Source: Tachypleus tridentatus
Taxonomy: Eukaryota > Arthropoda > Merostomata > Xiphosura > Limulidae
DNA length: 64,000 bases
Direction of reading: 5' to 3'
Assembly: GCF_004210375.1 (NCBI RefSeq)
Contig: NC_134825.1
Coordinates: forward strand, 3,534,001 to 3,598,000
This document shows positions 53,201-61,199 of the stretch, piece by piece (positions within the stretch are counted from its first letter, which is position 1; the number at the start of each line of letters is the position of its first letter). Both the position numbers and the translations under genes were made by a program. The notes beneath the pieces are model-generated. The model had not been told where the DNA came from and did not search any database. It worked only from the letters and a program-made list of their open reading frames with translations.

Positions 53201-53353
53201 TACGAAACATTTATTTCACTCACTGGAATCCTTGATCCCGGTGACGAAATTTTAGAAATAGATGGCGTTAGTGTTAGCCAAAAAAACATCAAAGAAATCA
53301 GAAATATGATAATAAATACCAACAAAATACGCTTCACAACCCGGTCATTTTGA
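44186..53353 (+). CDS. Five-exon gene for a small PDZ-domain protein
   Basis: The predicted CDS joins 44186-44243, 48352-48430, 49677-49787, 50892-51028 and 53175-53353: 564 nt, 187 aa plus TGA. Every junction is AG/GT and all phases agree. Residues 1-20 are basic (starts MARIKPKSLNNTQKSSK). Residues 21-100 are acidic and Trp-containing, with a Cys-Cys basic stretch near 62-71. Residues about 103-185 form a PDZ domain: PHGFCI at 123-128 is the carboxylate-binding loop, GVFVTRM at 129-135 the next strand, GILDPGDEILEIDG at 146-159 the PDZ hallmark, and VSQKNIKEIRNMI the second helix. PDZ domains bind C-terminal peptides and scaffold signalling or junction complexes. The style recalls PAR-6, but the loop between GFCI and GVFV is very short, so an exon may be missed in the 2.1-kb last intron. 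The first exon is the least certain. A poly(A) signal follows at 53463. Confidence 0.75.
44307..44576 (+). other. Open frame overlapping a possible alternative exon
   Basis: Eighty-nine codons follow an in-frame ATG. A separate acceptor (CATTTGGTAG) ends at 44347; read from there in the phase set by exon 1 it gives GPRTKPSLPPTYQIYTN before a stop. Either an unused cryptic exon or an alternative 3' end of the PDZ gene. Weak. Confidence 0.2.
44580..46260. other. First intron of the PDZ gene, nothing recognised
   Basis: AT-rich DNA without clear coding or repeat content. An 81-codon frame at 45892-46137 is hydrophobic and low-complexity and is probably chance. Confidence 0.5.
46270..46703 (-). 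mobile_element. Possible retroelement tail and reading frame
   Basis: The minus strand at about 46315-46365 has CTGAAGAAGACAG and TTTCGAAAAGCGTTGT, related to the motif at 39302-39328. About 100 bp 5' of it on that strand lies an 81-codon frame (46703-46458) that includes DEFQISFLTCQPFEPGHKIP and CNCTLYSYAI. The same order, ORF then tail motif, is seen near 39.3-39.7 kb. I infer two members of one element family, perhaps Penelope-like. No reverse transcriptase is visible here. Confidence 0.35.
46914..47007 (-). mobile_element. SINE family 1, 5'-truncated, with 8-bp target repeat
   Basis: Only the tail part is present: minus-strand CTAGTCTTACACTACTAAAT, AGATAGCTCCTGTGTAGCTT, GCGCGAAATT and an A/C-rich end. 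ATGAAATG flanks it at 46906-46913 and 47008-47015, consistent with insertion by incomplete reverse transcription. Confidence 0.8.
47421..47487 (+). pseudogene. Decayed duplicate of PDZ-gene exon 2
   Basis: After a TTTTTTCCTAG acceptor-like stretch, the sequence reads AISDTVRELQEKSVPPE in one frame. This aligns with PINDTIWNEEEESVPSG of exon 2 at 48352-48430. The donor position reads GGACG instead of GTATG and the start phase no longer fits, so it looks like a non-functional duplicate exon. Confidence 0.45.
47480..48275 (+). repeat. Duplicated intronic segment, copy A (SINE-interrupted)
   Basis: About 520 bp, excluding a SINE at 47906-48178, matches 51190-52015 in the same orientation. Landmarks are CACGAGAATAAT, ACAATCTGTAGGATACAA, GTGAGTGCAAATCTA and TTTTGAATTTAATTATTT. 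This copy lacks the SINE that splits copy B at GAGTGCAAATCTA. Confidence 0.85.
47906..48178 (+). mobile_element. SINE family 1, near full-length
   Basis: The head is GCTATGGCCAGGTGGGTTAA, CTCGTAATCTGTGG marks the anticodon arm (CGT), the B-box is GGGTTCGAATCC, the body includes AGAGTAGCCCAAAAGTTGGC, and the end is A-rich. The corresponding point in copy B (near 51910-51925) has no SINE. Confidence 0.9.
48352..48430 (+). CDS. PDZ gene, exon 2
   Basis: Acceptor TTATCTTAGCTTAG, donor GTATGT. It encodes ESWPINDTIWNEEEESVPSG and further residues to IPN, an acidic stretch (residues 21-45). Starts phase 1, ends phase 2. Confidence 0.7.
48462..48735 (+). mobile_element. SINE family 1, ancient copy
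   Basis: Strongly diverged. TTGCCAGGACGCTCTGCTCA stands at the head, CTCACACCAAACACATTCAA after the B-box, CATTATTCGTTGATCTAAGA in the body and TTTCGCGCAAAATTTAAATG in the tail. The central body is the best preserved part. Confidence 0.75.
48736..49676. other. Intron of the PDZ gene
   Basis: AT-rich, with no repeat or coding content recognised. It ends in a strong polypyrimidine acceptor TTGCTTCTATTCCAG. Confidence 0.5.
49677..49787 (+). CDS. PDZ gene, exon 3
   Basis: Acceptor TTCTATTCCAG, donor GTAAGT. It encodes DFAPQKKSLKERIEDGFKRA, then FCCKHQTKQERVWCHD (residues 47-82), a basic and possibly helical segment with a Cys-Cys pair. Phase 2 in and phase 2 out. Confidence 0.8.
50335..50530 (-). 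mobile_element. Probable ancient SINE family 1 copy
   Basis: The segment around GAATGGGAATGACTGCCATT and ATTATAACCCG resembles the SINE body, and it ends in TGGCCCGTCC like the head of minus-strand copies. Divergence is high. Confidence 0.4.
50892..51028 (+). CDS. PDZ gene, exon 4
   Basis: Acceptor CACTCTAG, donor GTAAGA. It encodes SNEEIEWDSSSVWNYTIGRV, then the start of the PDZ domain to PHGFCI (residues 84-128). Phase 2 in, phase 1 out. Confidence 0.85.
51190..52015 (+). repeat. Duplicated intronic segment, copy B (SINE-interrupted)
   Basis: Partner of 47480-48275, lying in the last intron of the same gene. The similarity is interrupted at GAGTGCAAATCTA by a minus-strand SINE. It ends near TTGAATTTAATTATTT, like copy A. 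Confidence 0.85.
51463..51742 (-). mobile_element. SINE family 1, full-length, with 13-bp target duplication
   Basis: On the minus strand it runs from GGCCCGGCATGGCCAAGCGT through GCGGGTTCGCATTCC and GAGTAGCCCAAGAGTTGGCG to an A/C-rich end. GAGTGCAAATCTA is duplicated perfectly at 51450-51462 and 51743-51755. Copy A of the surrounding duplication holds the same site once, uninterrupted, near 47720, so the empty site is seen in the same window. Confidence 0.95.
52070..52348 (+). mobile_element. SINE family 1, full-length
   Basis: The head is GACTTGGCCAGGTGGTTAAT, the B-box AGTTCGAATCC, the body includes GTTGGTAAAAGAGTAGCTCA, and the tail is GCTTTGTGCGAATTTC followed by an A/C-rich end. TAGTTTT is repeated at 52063-52069 and 52349-52355. 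Confidence 0.9.
53175..53353 (+). CDS. PDZ gene, exon 5 (terminal)
   Basis: Acceptor GTTTTAATAGTTTCAG. It encodes GVFVTRMRNYETFISLTGIL, then the PDZ core DPGDEILEIDGVSV, the helix KNIKEIRNMI and the final strand IRFTTRSF, followed by TGA at 53351-53353. The frame is the one open from 53144, but ATGs upstream of 53175 lie in the intron. It ends immediately after the domain, so the PDZ is C-terminal. Confidence 0.9.
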
Positions 53354-53462
53354 ATTTGGAAGGAGAAATGAATACATGCAAAGAAGATAAAATGGATTTC
53401 TCATTGTAAATAATAATTTGTGTATTTATATATGTTATGTTTCTTGTTTAAAATTGTAAAAT

Positions 53463-53468
53463 AATAAA
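53463..53468 (+). promoter_or_regulatory. Poly(A) signal of the PDZ gene
   Basis: AATAAA lies 110 bp after the TGA in an AT-rich 3' UTR with no competing perfect hexamer closer to the stop. It is a plausible cleavage signal. Confidence 0.55.
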
Positions 53469-53519
53469 TTAAGAAAAGTTTAAATTGTATTGTTTATTTT
53501 ATTAAATGTATTGCAAAAT

Positions 53520-53652
53520 GTTGTATTGGATTTTATTGTTCAAATGATGAAATAACACCAACAGAATTCAAGACAGATAATACAAAATTGTCTGCTGGAT
53601 TTTATTGTTCAAATGATGAAACAACAGAAACAGAATTCAAGACAGACTTGCT
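53520..53652. repeat. Two-copy tandem duplication, about 72 bp
   Basis: GGATTTTATTGTTCAAATGA and AACAGAATTCAAGACAGA occur twice, at about 53528-53577 and 53600-53648, with minor differences. No coding content. Confidence 0.85.
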
Positions 53653-53989
53653 ACAGAGGAATCAATCCAGAAAGAGATATAATTTTATGAACAAAGCTTC
53701 ACTGAATATAATCAATATATAATTAATACAATCAGTTTAAATCACTAATTTACCAGTTAATTAACTTTCCTTACCATTCAATTAAATTATCCTGAAAAAG
53801 GATGATACTGTAGAATAATTGAAACGAACTCTTAAATATTAAATTAACTCAATAATGATTTTCGGTTACATGATTACAATAAAATAATCTGGAAATATTT
53901 CTTTTCAACAATTTATTAATTTTCTCACAACGTAGATTGTGCAGTATGACCTACACACAATGACACTCTATTTACATAGTATTTTCGAA

Positions 53990-54840
53990 AAACATTAGTC
54001 AATCTCGGTTGTGTCATCTTCTAAACCAAATTAGAATAATTTAAAAATAATTAAAGTCGTTATCATTCATGCACTTTTCAAGCTTTTTATCTAAACTCTC
54101 ATGTACTGCTTTTTCAACGTCTGAAGATAACCCATTCCAAAGGCCAACCAAACTCTTAAATAATTAAAACTGCCTTAGCTGAAGATGATTCCTACCAGTC
54201 CATAAGTTATACCTATGTTCCCTAGTTCTACTATTTTCGTTGGCAAATATGGAAAAAAACAAACGATTATGCATCAGCACCTCCACGTATGATAAAACAA
54301 TATTTTCTTTTTTTTTAGTGTGCTTTAAAAAAGTCTGTACTCTTAATTTTTTTAATTTACAGTCAATCTTTTCTCATATTTTCATTTCTTGTTTCAACAA
54401 CTTTTTGATCTCATGAATCTCGTGTCATACCAGTCAATTCAAATTTCTTAAATTTATGATGATTTTAATAAATCTTATATCTTAAACTGTTTGTGAGTCA
54501 ACCTGTTTATTGTTTCCTTGTAGCTACCCTTTTCATTCTATGAGGAATATGTTTATCTTGAATATTAAAGAATTTACCTTTAAAGAGTTTATACATGTGA
54601 TCAGTGTCGCTACATAACTCAGTTGACCAATTCAGAACAGATTATTCTTGTTGCATCCTTTCAATTTTTATTTTAAATTATGACCCATATATCGTTCTTA
54701 TTTATCTCTATTTGCAACAGAACATTTCACCTGATAGAGCACTTATCATACGCATCCATACGTTCTCCAATTTCCATAATCATTTCTGTATTTGAAGTTA
54801 ACAATAAATTTAACATACCATTGTTTCAATAGGTTCCTTG
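53990..54840 (-). mobile_element. CR1-like LINE remnant, reverse-transcriptase C-terminus
   Basis: On the minus strand, 54270-54070 reads FANENSRTREHRYNLWTGRN, LVGLWNGLSSDVEKAVHESL and DKKLEKC with stops and shifts. This matches the C-terminal region of CR1/L2-type reverse transcriptases (TRGH.YKL, then RVV..WN.LP..VV, then FK..LD). The 54600-54840 part resembles 59650-59910 in another LINE remnant, so the copy has lost its central RT. Not functional. Confidence 0.75.
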
Positions 54841-54881
54841 ACTAGTTCCTTATGAAACTCAACAGTTTTTAAAAGCATTTC

Positions 54882-55495
54882 TCCCTCATGGTTTGACTTT
54901 AATATTACCCAATACATATGTTCCATCATGGTTTGGCTTTAATATTACCCAATACATATGTTCCATCATGGTTTGACTTTAATATTACCTAATACTTATG
55001 TTACATCATGGTTTGACTTTAATATTACCCAATACATATGTTCCATCATGGTTTGACTTTAATATTACCCAATACATATGTTCCCTCATGGTTTGACTTT
55101 AATATTACCCAATACATATGTTCCATCATGGTTTGACTTTAATATTACCCAATACATATGTTCCATCATAGTTTGACTTTAATATTACCCAATACATATG
55201 TTCCATCATGGTTTGGCTTTAATATTACCCAATACATATGTTCCATCATGGTTTGACTTTAATATTACCCAATACATATGTTCCCTCATAATTTGACTTT
55301 AATATTACCCAATACATATGTTCCATCATGGTTTGACTTTAATATTACCCAATACATATGTTCCCTCATGGTTTGACTTTAATATTACCCAATACATATG
55401 TTACATCATGGTTTGACTTTAATATTACCCAATACATATGTTACATCATGGTTTGACTTTAATATTACCCAATACATATGTTCCCTCATGGTTTC
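54882..55495. repeat. 40-bp tandem repeat, about 15 copies
   Basis: The unit is 40 bp. Key parts are CATCATGGTTTGACTTTAAT and ATTACCCAATACATATGTTC. Variants include CCCTCATG, TTACATC and GGCTTT. It begins directly after the LINE remnant at 53990-54840. Confidence 0.95.
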
Positions 55496-55866
55496 ATTAA
55501 GAGCTGAAATCTTAATCTGATTGTAAAGATTCTCACTTATTTCATCAGTACTATTGTGGTTTTTAAGAAATTCCCACTAAAAGGCCTTTCTTTTATATCC
55601 ACTAATAACAACCAAAATCAATTTTATCTTCACACTAATATCCTTAATTTTACCATATATTACCATTAGGCATATCTTTTAAAAAATGCACTTTATTGAT
55701 GAATGAAAAGCGTCATATGCAACAGACGTGTCGAAATTGAAGTGGTTTGAATATTATTGCTATACATTATTCTAATTGTTGAAAGTTTTCATGGGACTAG
55801 ATGTAGTGTTATAAATATAATATGTTTAACATTTATTTCACACGATAAGTACATTAATATAATCTC
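55496..55866. other. AT-rich DNA after the 40-bp array
   Basis: Nothing certain. The first 190 bp may continue the flanking LINE remnant, but similarity is too weak to assert. Confidence 0.35.
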
Positions 55867-56318
55867 TCATTCCCAGCTTGATGCATAAGTTTGTGTCTTC
55901 TTGCTGAACGTGATGTTGATATTTGTAGCGGTTGATACGTCTGCAGTCTTAATGAGCGTGGGTTGAGCTTGGCAGGATGCTGTCTTCTTTGGTTTGAGTC
56001 GCTGCTGAAAGGTAACGTCTACGTAGGTCGGAGAATCATTGTCTTTCTTCTTAGCATTAATTAAAGTATTCCTGCTTGCATCAGAGATAATTGACATACA
56101 TGAAGATGAGAAGCTTACTGGAATAGAAGTACTCTGATTGACAGACTTGACATTTTGAAGATTAGTTGATCAATGTTGGGGGCGTTCGGCACTAAAATGA
56201 AAATACTGTAGGGTACATCCGTGTTTAAGTATAAAATCAGCTACTTGTTTGTCTTCGGTCACAACTTTAACAAAGTTAGTTGGCAATGCTGTGGTCTTGG
56301 AATGAATTCTGTGAGCAG
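55867..56318 (-). pseudogene. Unassigned coding-like region with one in-frame stop
   Basis: One minus-strand frame runs from about 56318 to a TGA at 55867, broken only by a TGA near 56166. Its upstream part includes PTNFVKVVTEDKQVADFILK, and the downstream part MSIISDASRNTLINAKKKDN and PTYVDVTFQQRLKPKKTA. Composition looks protein-like, but I do not recognise the family. It could be a decayed gene, two exons with an unrecognised intron, or a transposon protein. Confidence 0.3.
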
Positions 56319-56590
56319 CATGGAGTTACGTGAAAGTTGTTGTTTCCAGAGAATGTCGAATTCAAGCAGGAGTTAAGACAAATGAACGTTCTTAATAAAT
56401 ATCGAATACAAGCAACGTGAACTTTAGGCAGGAGAGCATTGAACGTTAATATCTGCTTTCCATGGTTTACATACATATGCATGGTCCTGGAGTATTGAAA
56501 GCTGCAGTAACATGCCTCCTCGGTGAAGAATTTTGGTTTTTCTAGGGTCAACTGAGACGCTAGGATTGAACTGATCGATGAAGACAACAT
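56276..56590 (-). CDS. Unassigned small cysteine-containing ORF
   Basis: A 104-codon frame starts MLSSSISSILASQLTLEKPK and contains seven cysteines, including a C-x-C near residue 28 and a final CC. No domain is recognised, and an overlapping minus-strand frame of similar length (56424-56609) makes the choice uncertain. A TATA-like box lies about 85 bp upstream. It may be a small secreted protein or a chance frame. Confidence 0.25.
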   Translation of the reverse strand: MLSSSISSILASQLTLEKPKFFTEEACYCSFQYSRTMHMYVNHGKQILTFNALLPKVHVACIRYLLRTFICLNSCLNSTFSGNNNFHVTPCCSQNSFQDHSIAN

Positions 56591-56673
56591 GGCAGCGATG
56601 ACTTCTCACGTCTAAACACTTCAGCTACTTGTCGAAGAATGAAACGAGGTTATTATGTCAATTCGTCTCTGCA

Positions 56674-56679
56674 TTTATA
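56674..56679 (-). promoter_or_regulatory. TATA-like box
   Basis: The minus strand reads GCGTATAAATGC here, about 85 bp upstream of the ATG at 56590. This spacing fits a short 5' UTR. The element is isolated and unproven. Confidence 0.3.
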
Positions 56680-56689
56680 CGCTCCTAAC

Positions 56690-57214
56690 GGTAAACTAAC
56701 AGGTTATGTGATTAGTCTTATTCTTGACAGGTACAAAACTACAGAAATGGAATACACAGGAATACCTCTTACAGGGCGGTTAATGCGTGGGAAACACAAC
56801 CGCATTGATTGAATCAGCATTGAGCGGGGAATAGTTTCAACAGGAAAAATAACGATACGTGGGTACCATAAGGAATTTCTTCATAGTAGAAATAATTAAG
56901 CCTGATTAGCTAGAAAAATAGAAATTGCTTTGAGGTAAAATAAAAGCGATATTAATTTGTAAACTTTTGAATTTTTTGTCATTTTGAAAAATTAAAAGAA
57001 TATTTTATTTTGAAAAAATAAAAAAATTAAAATGTTACTGATTAAAGAAAATCTATCTCTTCTTGGTTGTACCATTTTCTTTTTCTTTATTTCAATTCTC
57101 GGTAACATCGAATGACATTTTATAACCGCACTCCAGGTCTGAATCATGATTCATAATTAAGTATGTAGCAGTTTCCACTGCCCGAAACATTGTTTCAAGT
57201 TCCCGTAAGATAAA
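56690..57214. other. Non-coding stretch between ORF and Tigger remnant
   Basis: AT-rich with runs of A/T near 56990-57030. Part of it is probably the 3' untranslated end of the Tigger element, but no terminal inverted repeat was identified. Confidence 0.35.
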
Positions 57215-57880
57215 TCATTCTTCCTGCTCTTCACTAGCACCTTCGTTACCATCTGGACTTTCTTCTTCTTCCTGATATGCCCGATCTTGGTCTAAATTAA
57301 AGAGCGTATCATTGTCGCGAGCTTGAGAAAGTGCGTAAATGCACTCTTGGACATTAGCCATGACCAAAGACTCGAAATAAATAGTGTATCCAATTTTGAT
57401 GACGTCTTCGGAAACATCTCTAATTTCGGACTCAAAGCCGAAGGAATGACTTGCGCCATCAGGCAAAACGTGCTTCCACGTCGCTCTCGTGTTACTCTTG
57501 CTAACTTGGAGCCACGCTTCGTTGATGTTTTCGACAGCACTTCTGATGTTGTAATTTTTCCACAATTCAGTCATAGATAGTGCAGCTTCACTAGTTGTAG
57601 CCTTTATTGCTTGAGAAAATGTTCGCTTAAAATAATAAGCTTTAAACGTCGCTATGACACCTTGATCCGTTGGTTGCAGTGGACATGTTCTATTGAATGG
57701 AAAAAAAGTGAATTTTGAGATTTTAGTAAAAGTCACAATGTCCCGTTAGACGGCTTGGTGCATTACCTAATAAAAACAAAGCTTTAAAGTCCAAGTTGTT
57801 TGTTTTCTTTGGAGTAATGTTCAGCTGTTGGACAAATTTAGCTTTTTCACCAGTCATCAAATAAAGTTTTCGTAATTCAT
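57215..57880 (-). pseudogene. Tigger/pogo transposase remnant
   Basis: The main frame (57736-57215, 173 codons) contains LQPTDQGVIATFKAYYFKRT, ELWKNYNIRSAVENINEAW, WKHVLPDG and an acidic tail. This is the C-terminal part of a pogo/Tigger DDE-type transposase. Upstream in another frame, FKALFLLGNAPSRL matches the LLLLDNAPSHP block. The catalytic Asp of that block is Gly here, and a frameshift and stops separate the two parts. The last catalytic Asp, in LQPxDQG, is retained. The N-terminal DNA-binding half is absent. It abuts a UROD fragment at about 57885. Confidence 0.85.
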
Positions 57881-57889
57881 AGTTGTATC

Positions 57890-58460
57890 ACAGTCCACAC
57901 TTGCCACTCATACAGCCTACGTTTGGCTTTAGACATGGTTTTTGTTCCCCCACCTTCAATCATGTATCCCATAAGTGTCCAAGGAGCTCCACAAAATCCC
58001 AGAAGGGGAATTCTACCCTCAAGCCAATGCCTGGTTAAGGTAATAGCATCAAAAACATAACCAAGTTCTTTCTTCATATTTGGAGTTTCTTGTAATAGAG
58101 ACAAGTCATCTGGTTTCTCTCATGGTTTGGGGAAATGTGGGCCTACACCAGGAAGCATATCGACTGCCATGCCTAGTGCTTGTGGTATGACTAAAATATC
58201 AGAGAATATTATGGCTGCATCGAGGTTAAAACGATTTATTGGTTGTAATGTGACCTGGCAAGCAAGTTCAGGAGTCATGCAAAGTTAAAAAAAAAACTGA
58301 AATCTTTTCTTATTTCACGAAATTCTGGCAAGTACCGTCCTGCTTGTCTCATTACCCAAACTGGAGTGAACTCCGTCCTCTGACCACGAGCTACCCGCAA
58401 TATGGTATCATTCAGGAGGGAAGAGAAGTTCTGGGCCATCTTTTCAAAAATATCATGCAA
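57890..58460 (-). pseudogene. Uroporphyrinogen decarboxylase pseudogene, N-terminal half
   Basis: UROD removes four carboxyls from uroporphyrinogen III in haem synthesis. The minus strand reads [20 protein letters not shown] (Met at 58439), [20 protein letters not shown] (UROD signature 1), [40 protein letters not shown] and [18 protein letters not shown] (signature 2), then stops matching after KRRLYEW. No introns interrupt about 170 residues. A T-run frameshift lies near 58290 and an in-frame TGA at 58120-58122. This fits a processed pseudogene truncated at the junction with the Tigger remnant. Confidence 0.9.
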
Positions 58461-58546
58461 TGTTTAAAATTTCATGATTATATGTGAAGAAAAACAAAAC
58501 AATAAATACTTGTAATGAATGTATAGCATTGAAGGAAATGGCCATA

Positions 58547-58601
58547 ATGTGTGTGTTTCATATAGCAAAGCCACAAAGGGCTATCTGCTGAGTCCACAGA
58601 T
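58547..58601 (-). mobile_element. SINE family 2 tail fragment
   Basis: TATAGCAAAGCCACAAAGGG and CTATCTGCTGAGTCCAC on the plus strand are the reverse of the family-2 tail. The head is missing. It lies between the two UROD pieces. Confidence 0.6.
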
Positions 58602-58710
58602 CTGTAATGTGTAAAGATACTACTACAGAACAGGTAATAAGTACATTACAACTGTGAATAAAGTTTAACTTACAAAAATCTGAGCTTTAAACTGACTATT
58701 TCTATTGGTT

Positions 58711-59131
58711 TCATATAGTTATAGGAACTTGATCAAGTCCTTCACAATGTAGTCTGGACTTTACACTTTCTCTCATGCTATTAATATATAGAAGAGCAAA
58801 TTTCTCAGAGTTGTGGACCAAGGAAGTCAGCATTAGATTCAAACACCTACAACTTCTGGGCACCAGCTTCAACCTGACTAACGAGGTAGTCAACAGACAC
58901 AATGTAGTCTGGATTTTACACTCTATCTTATACTATTAATATATAGAAGAGCAAATATCTCAAAGAGTTGTGGACCAAGGAAGTCAGCACTAGATTCAAA
59001 CACCTACAACAGGTTAAGGTAATAACATCAAAAACATAACCAAGTTCTTTCTTCATATTTGGAGTCTCTTTTTATAGAGACAAGTCATTTGGTTTCTCTA
59101 ATGGTTTGGGGAAATGTGACTCTCCACAGGA
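58711..59131 (-). pseudogene. UROD pseudogene, second piece, deleted and duplicated
   Basis: Read 5'-3' on the minus strand: first HFPKPLEKPNDLSL and [15 protein letters not shown] (59131-59010). Then, after a deletion of roughly 70 codons, VFESSADFLGPQLFEIFALL to KSRLHC (59009-58899). Then DYLVSQVEAGAQKL and the same VFES...KSRLHC segment again, ending GLDQVPITI (58898-58711). The 111-bp VFES block is thus duplicated. This piece keeps Leu (TTA) where the other has TGA, but has its own stops. C-terminal codons lie upstream of the N-terminal piece, so the locus is scrambled. Confidence 0.85.
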
Positions 59132-59239
59132 CATCAAACTATTTATTTAGAACACTGGGTAGCAATCAGTTACAGTGTGCACTTACTGTTACTCTGAGGG
59201 TAACAAAAGTTAGTATACATGTACTGTTAGTATGAAAAG

Positions 59240-59900
59240 TAATAATAACTCTGCTTTCTTCCAATGTTCTACCCAATAAGCCAACATATTCTACACAGCT
59301 ACAGATATTACTTGTTTAACAAAGTTTTTATGCACTACCTAATTAAATGCTTTCTATAAATCAAGATACACCACATTCATATCTATACCCTTCCCTACAC
59401 GTTGTACCCTCTTCAAAGAATGTCAAATCTCAGTTAGGTAAGATTTTGCCCAAGTGAAACCATCTTGACTATTCTTAAAAGTCTAAAGTTTAAGTGACTT
59501 TACAAAAATTCTTTCAATAGACTTCCAAAATTTTCCCACAACTGATGTAAGACTAATGGGTCTATAATTAGTAAGGCAGTTTTTATCACTTCCTATTAAA
59601 AAGAAAAGTAATATTAGCTGACAACAAGAACAAAGTTCTTGAACATTCAACTAACCACTATCTTCAACTCAACTGCCCAATTCAAAGCACACAATTCTTG
59701 CATCATCTCTTCAAAAATTTGTTGTTTTTTTTCATTTGTAATCAAAATATTATTATTTCTTATCTTCATATGTTACAAAATGTTGAACCTAATAGAGCAA
59801 CAACCACTTGCATCCAGATGTTCTCCAACCTCTACTGGATCAATCACTCACTTATTAGAAGGTATAATAAATCTAAAGTAGCATTGTTCTTAGTAGGGTC
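59240..59900 (-). mobile_element. CR1-like LINE remnant, reverse-transcriptase N-terminal part
   Basis: The minus strand reads TNYRPISLTSVVGKFW, SQDGFTWAKSYLTEI and DMNVVYLDL followed by KAFN. These equal the NYRPISLTSVVGK, QHGF.KGRS.LTNL and DVVYLDFQKAFDKV blocks of CR1/L2-type reverse transcriptases. Several stops show it is dead. The catalytic YxDD region is not included. Confidence 0.8.
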
Positions 59901-60455
59901 CATAATCAATTGTTAAATAAATCACAATGAATCAGAAAACTAGTGAACCAATCAGTTGTTTCTGAGGAGAGAACTGTCAAGCTTCAAAATGAAAACAGCT
60001 TTAGAAAAAATGTCGGAAGAGAGAAGAATAATAGTTTACACAAGATTATGGAAACAACTGTACAAAAACAGAGAACCACAAATCTCTATAGTTATCTGAA
60101 TGTAGAACTAGGGAAACAAGTAATGAAACAATATGTTCTGAAAGAACACTTTAATAAATGAAGGGTAAACTGCAATAATTAATCATCTTCCTTATGCATT
60201 GAAATTTAAGCTCATTATAAAATATGAGCTGTACAATACAGAAATCAGTAGAAAAGTTATTCATATACCAGAGTTACTTGCATTTAAATACCTTCTTTCA
60301 AAGAAAGTTGGCATATTTTTATTTTCATGATTGTTGCTTGTTTTGAAAGGATTTATATTTAAAGAAATAATCTGTTCAATTTCTCCAGTGGAATGAGACA
60401 GAATTTACAATAAAAAAAAAAAGTAAAACAAATCAACTTTGTTTACCATTTTTAT
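59901..60455. other. AT-rich DNA, one doubtful ORF
   Basis: A 72-codon plus-strand frame at 59943-60161 is rich in Lys, Asn, Gln and Glu and has no motif I recognise. Otherwise nothing is seen. Confidence 0.3.
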
Positions 60456-60722
60456 TCAGAAGTATTTGTTTCTTTGAATGAAAAAACAAAAAAACAAAGG
60501 TAAAAACACGAAATAAAGGCTGCTTAAAAAGATGAAGGCAGGGATGTTAAACATGTATTTTTTTAAAAACTGGCCTAACATAGTAGGTGAATAAAGATCA
60601 GAGTTATCAAACGTCCCGAGGTTGCTATCAAAATAACTAACCCACACATCAAGTACAAACTCAATATAAACATTCATATCAGAAGGGACGTGTCCTTCAA
60701 AATAAGATAAAACAAACAGCAC
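60456..60722 (-). other. Unassigned open frame
   Basis: Eighty-eight codons on the minus strand. The first 60 look protein-like (for example GHVPSDMNVYIEFVLDVWVS and FDNSDLYSPTMLGQFLKK). The rest is a hydrophobic Phe-rich run read from A/T-rich sequence. It could be an exon of an unseen minus-strand gene; no family recognised. Confidence 0.25.
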
Positions 60723-60904
60723 ATAACATAATCACATAATTATTTTAGAATATGCATATTTTTTTCCTAATAAAGTAGATTATAATTTAGAATTACAACT
60801 TGTGATTAATTTTTTCCAATAAAAAAAGGCGAAAATGAGCAAACCGTAGGAAAGTTTAGGTTCCTTTGTAACTTTACAGATTCGTTCGTTTAGAATTAAG
60901 TACA

Positions 60905-60965
60905 AAGCTGCATAATGGGTTAACTGTGGTTTGTCTGCCCACAACGGGTACAAATTCGTTTAGCC
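60905..60965 (-). mobile_element. SINE family 2-like tail fragment
   Basis: The plus strand reads GTACAAAGCTGCATAATGGG, TTGTCTGCCCACAACGGGTA and CAAATTCG, the reverse of a tRNA-SINE tail and B-box region. Short and diverged. Confidence 0.5.
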
Positions 60966-61154
60966 TGATGAAAGTAAGTAAAAAGTTATTTAATACATTT
61001 AACTTAACAATAACTTAAAAGTTATAAAAGCGTCAGCGCAAATGGATGACAGTCATTTTGAAAATCAAATAAAAAAATTACACTTTCTGCAAAAAAAAAA
61101 TCAATCATACCAATACGAAAACAAAATATTTTGAGCAACACATAATACGTTATG

Positions 61155-61199
61155 TGACTTACAACGCTAAATCAGGGATTCGATTCCCCTCGGTGGCTC
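61155..61199 (+). mobile_element. SINE family 2 fragment at the edge of a tandem array
   Basis: GACTTACAACGCTAAATCAG followed by GATTCGATTCCCCTCGGTGG is the anticodon-arm to B-box part of family 2, with a clear B-box GATTCGATTCC. It stops at GCTCAG, where the 28-bp array begins. Confidence 0.75.

Noticed and set aside
57292-57580. Frames on both strands overlapping the Tigger remnant
   Set aside because: They are shadows of the transposase frame, which is supported by family motifs.
57890-59131. A functional UROD gene
   Set aside because: The pieces are out of order, intronless, frameshifted and contain stops.
59639-59916. 80- and 72-codon plus-strand frames
   Set aside because: They are antisense to a LINE remnant and contain no motif.
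59943-60161. 72-codon Lys/Asn-rich plus-strand frame as a gene
   Set aside because: No family recognised, low-complexity composition, and no splice or promoter support.
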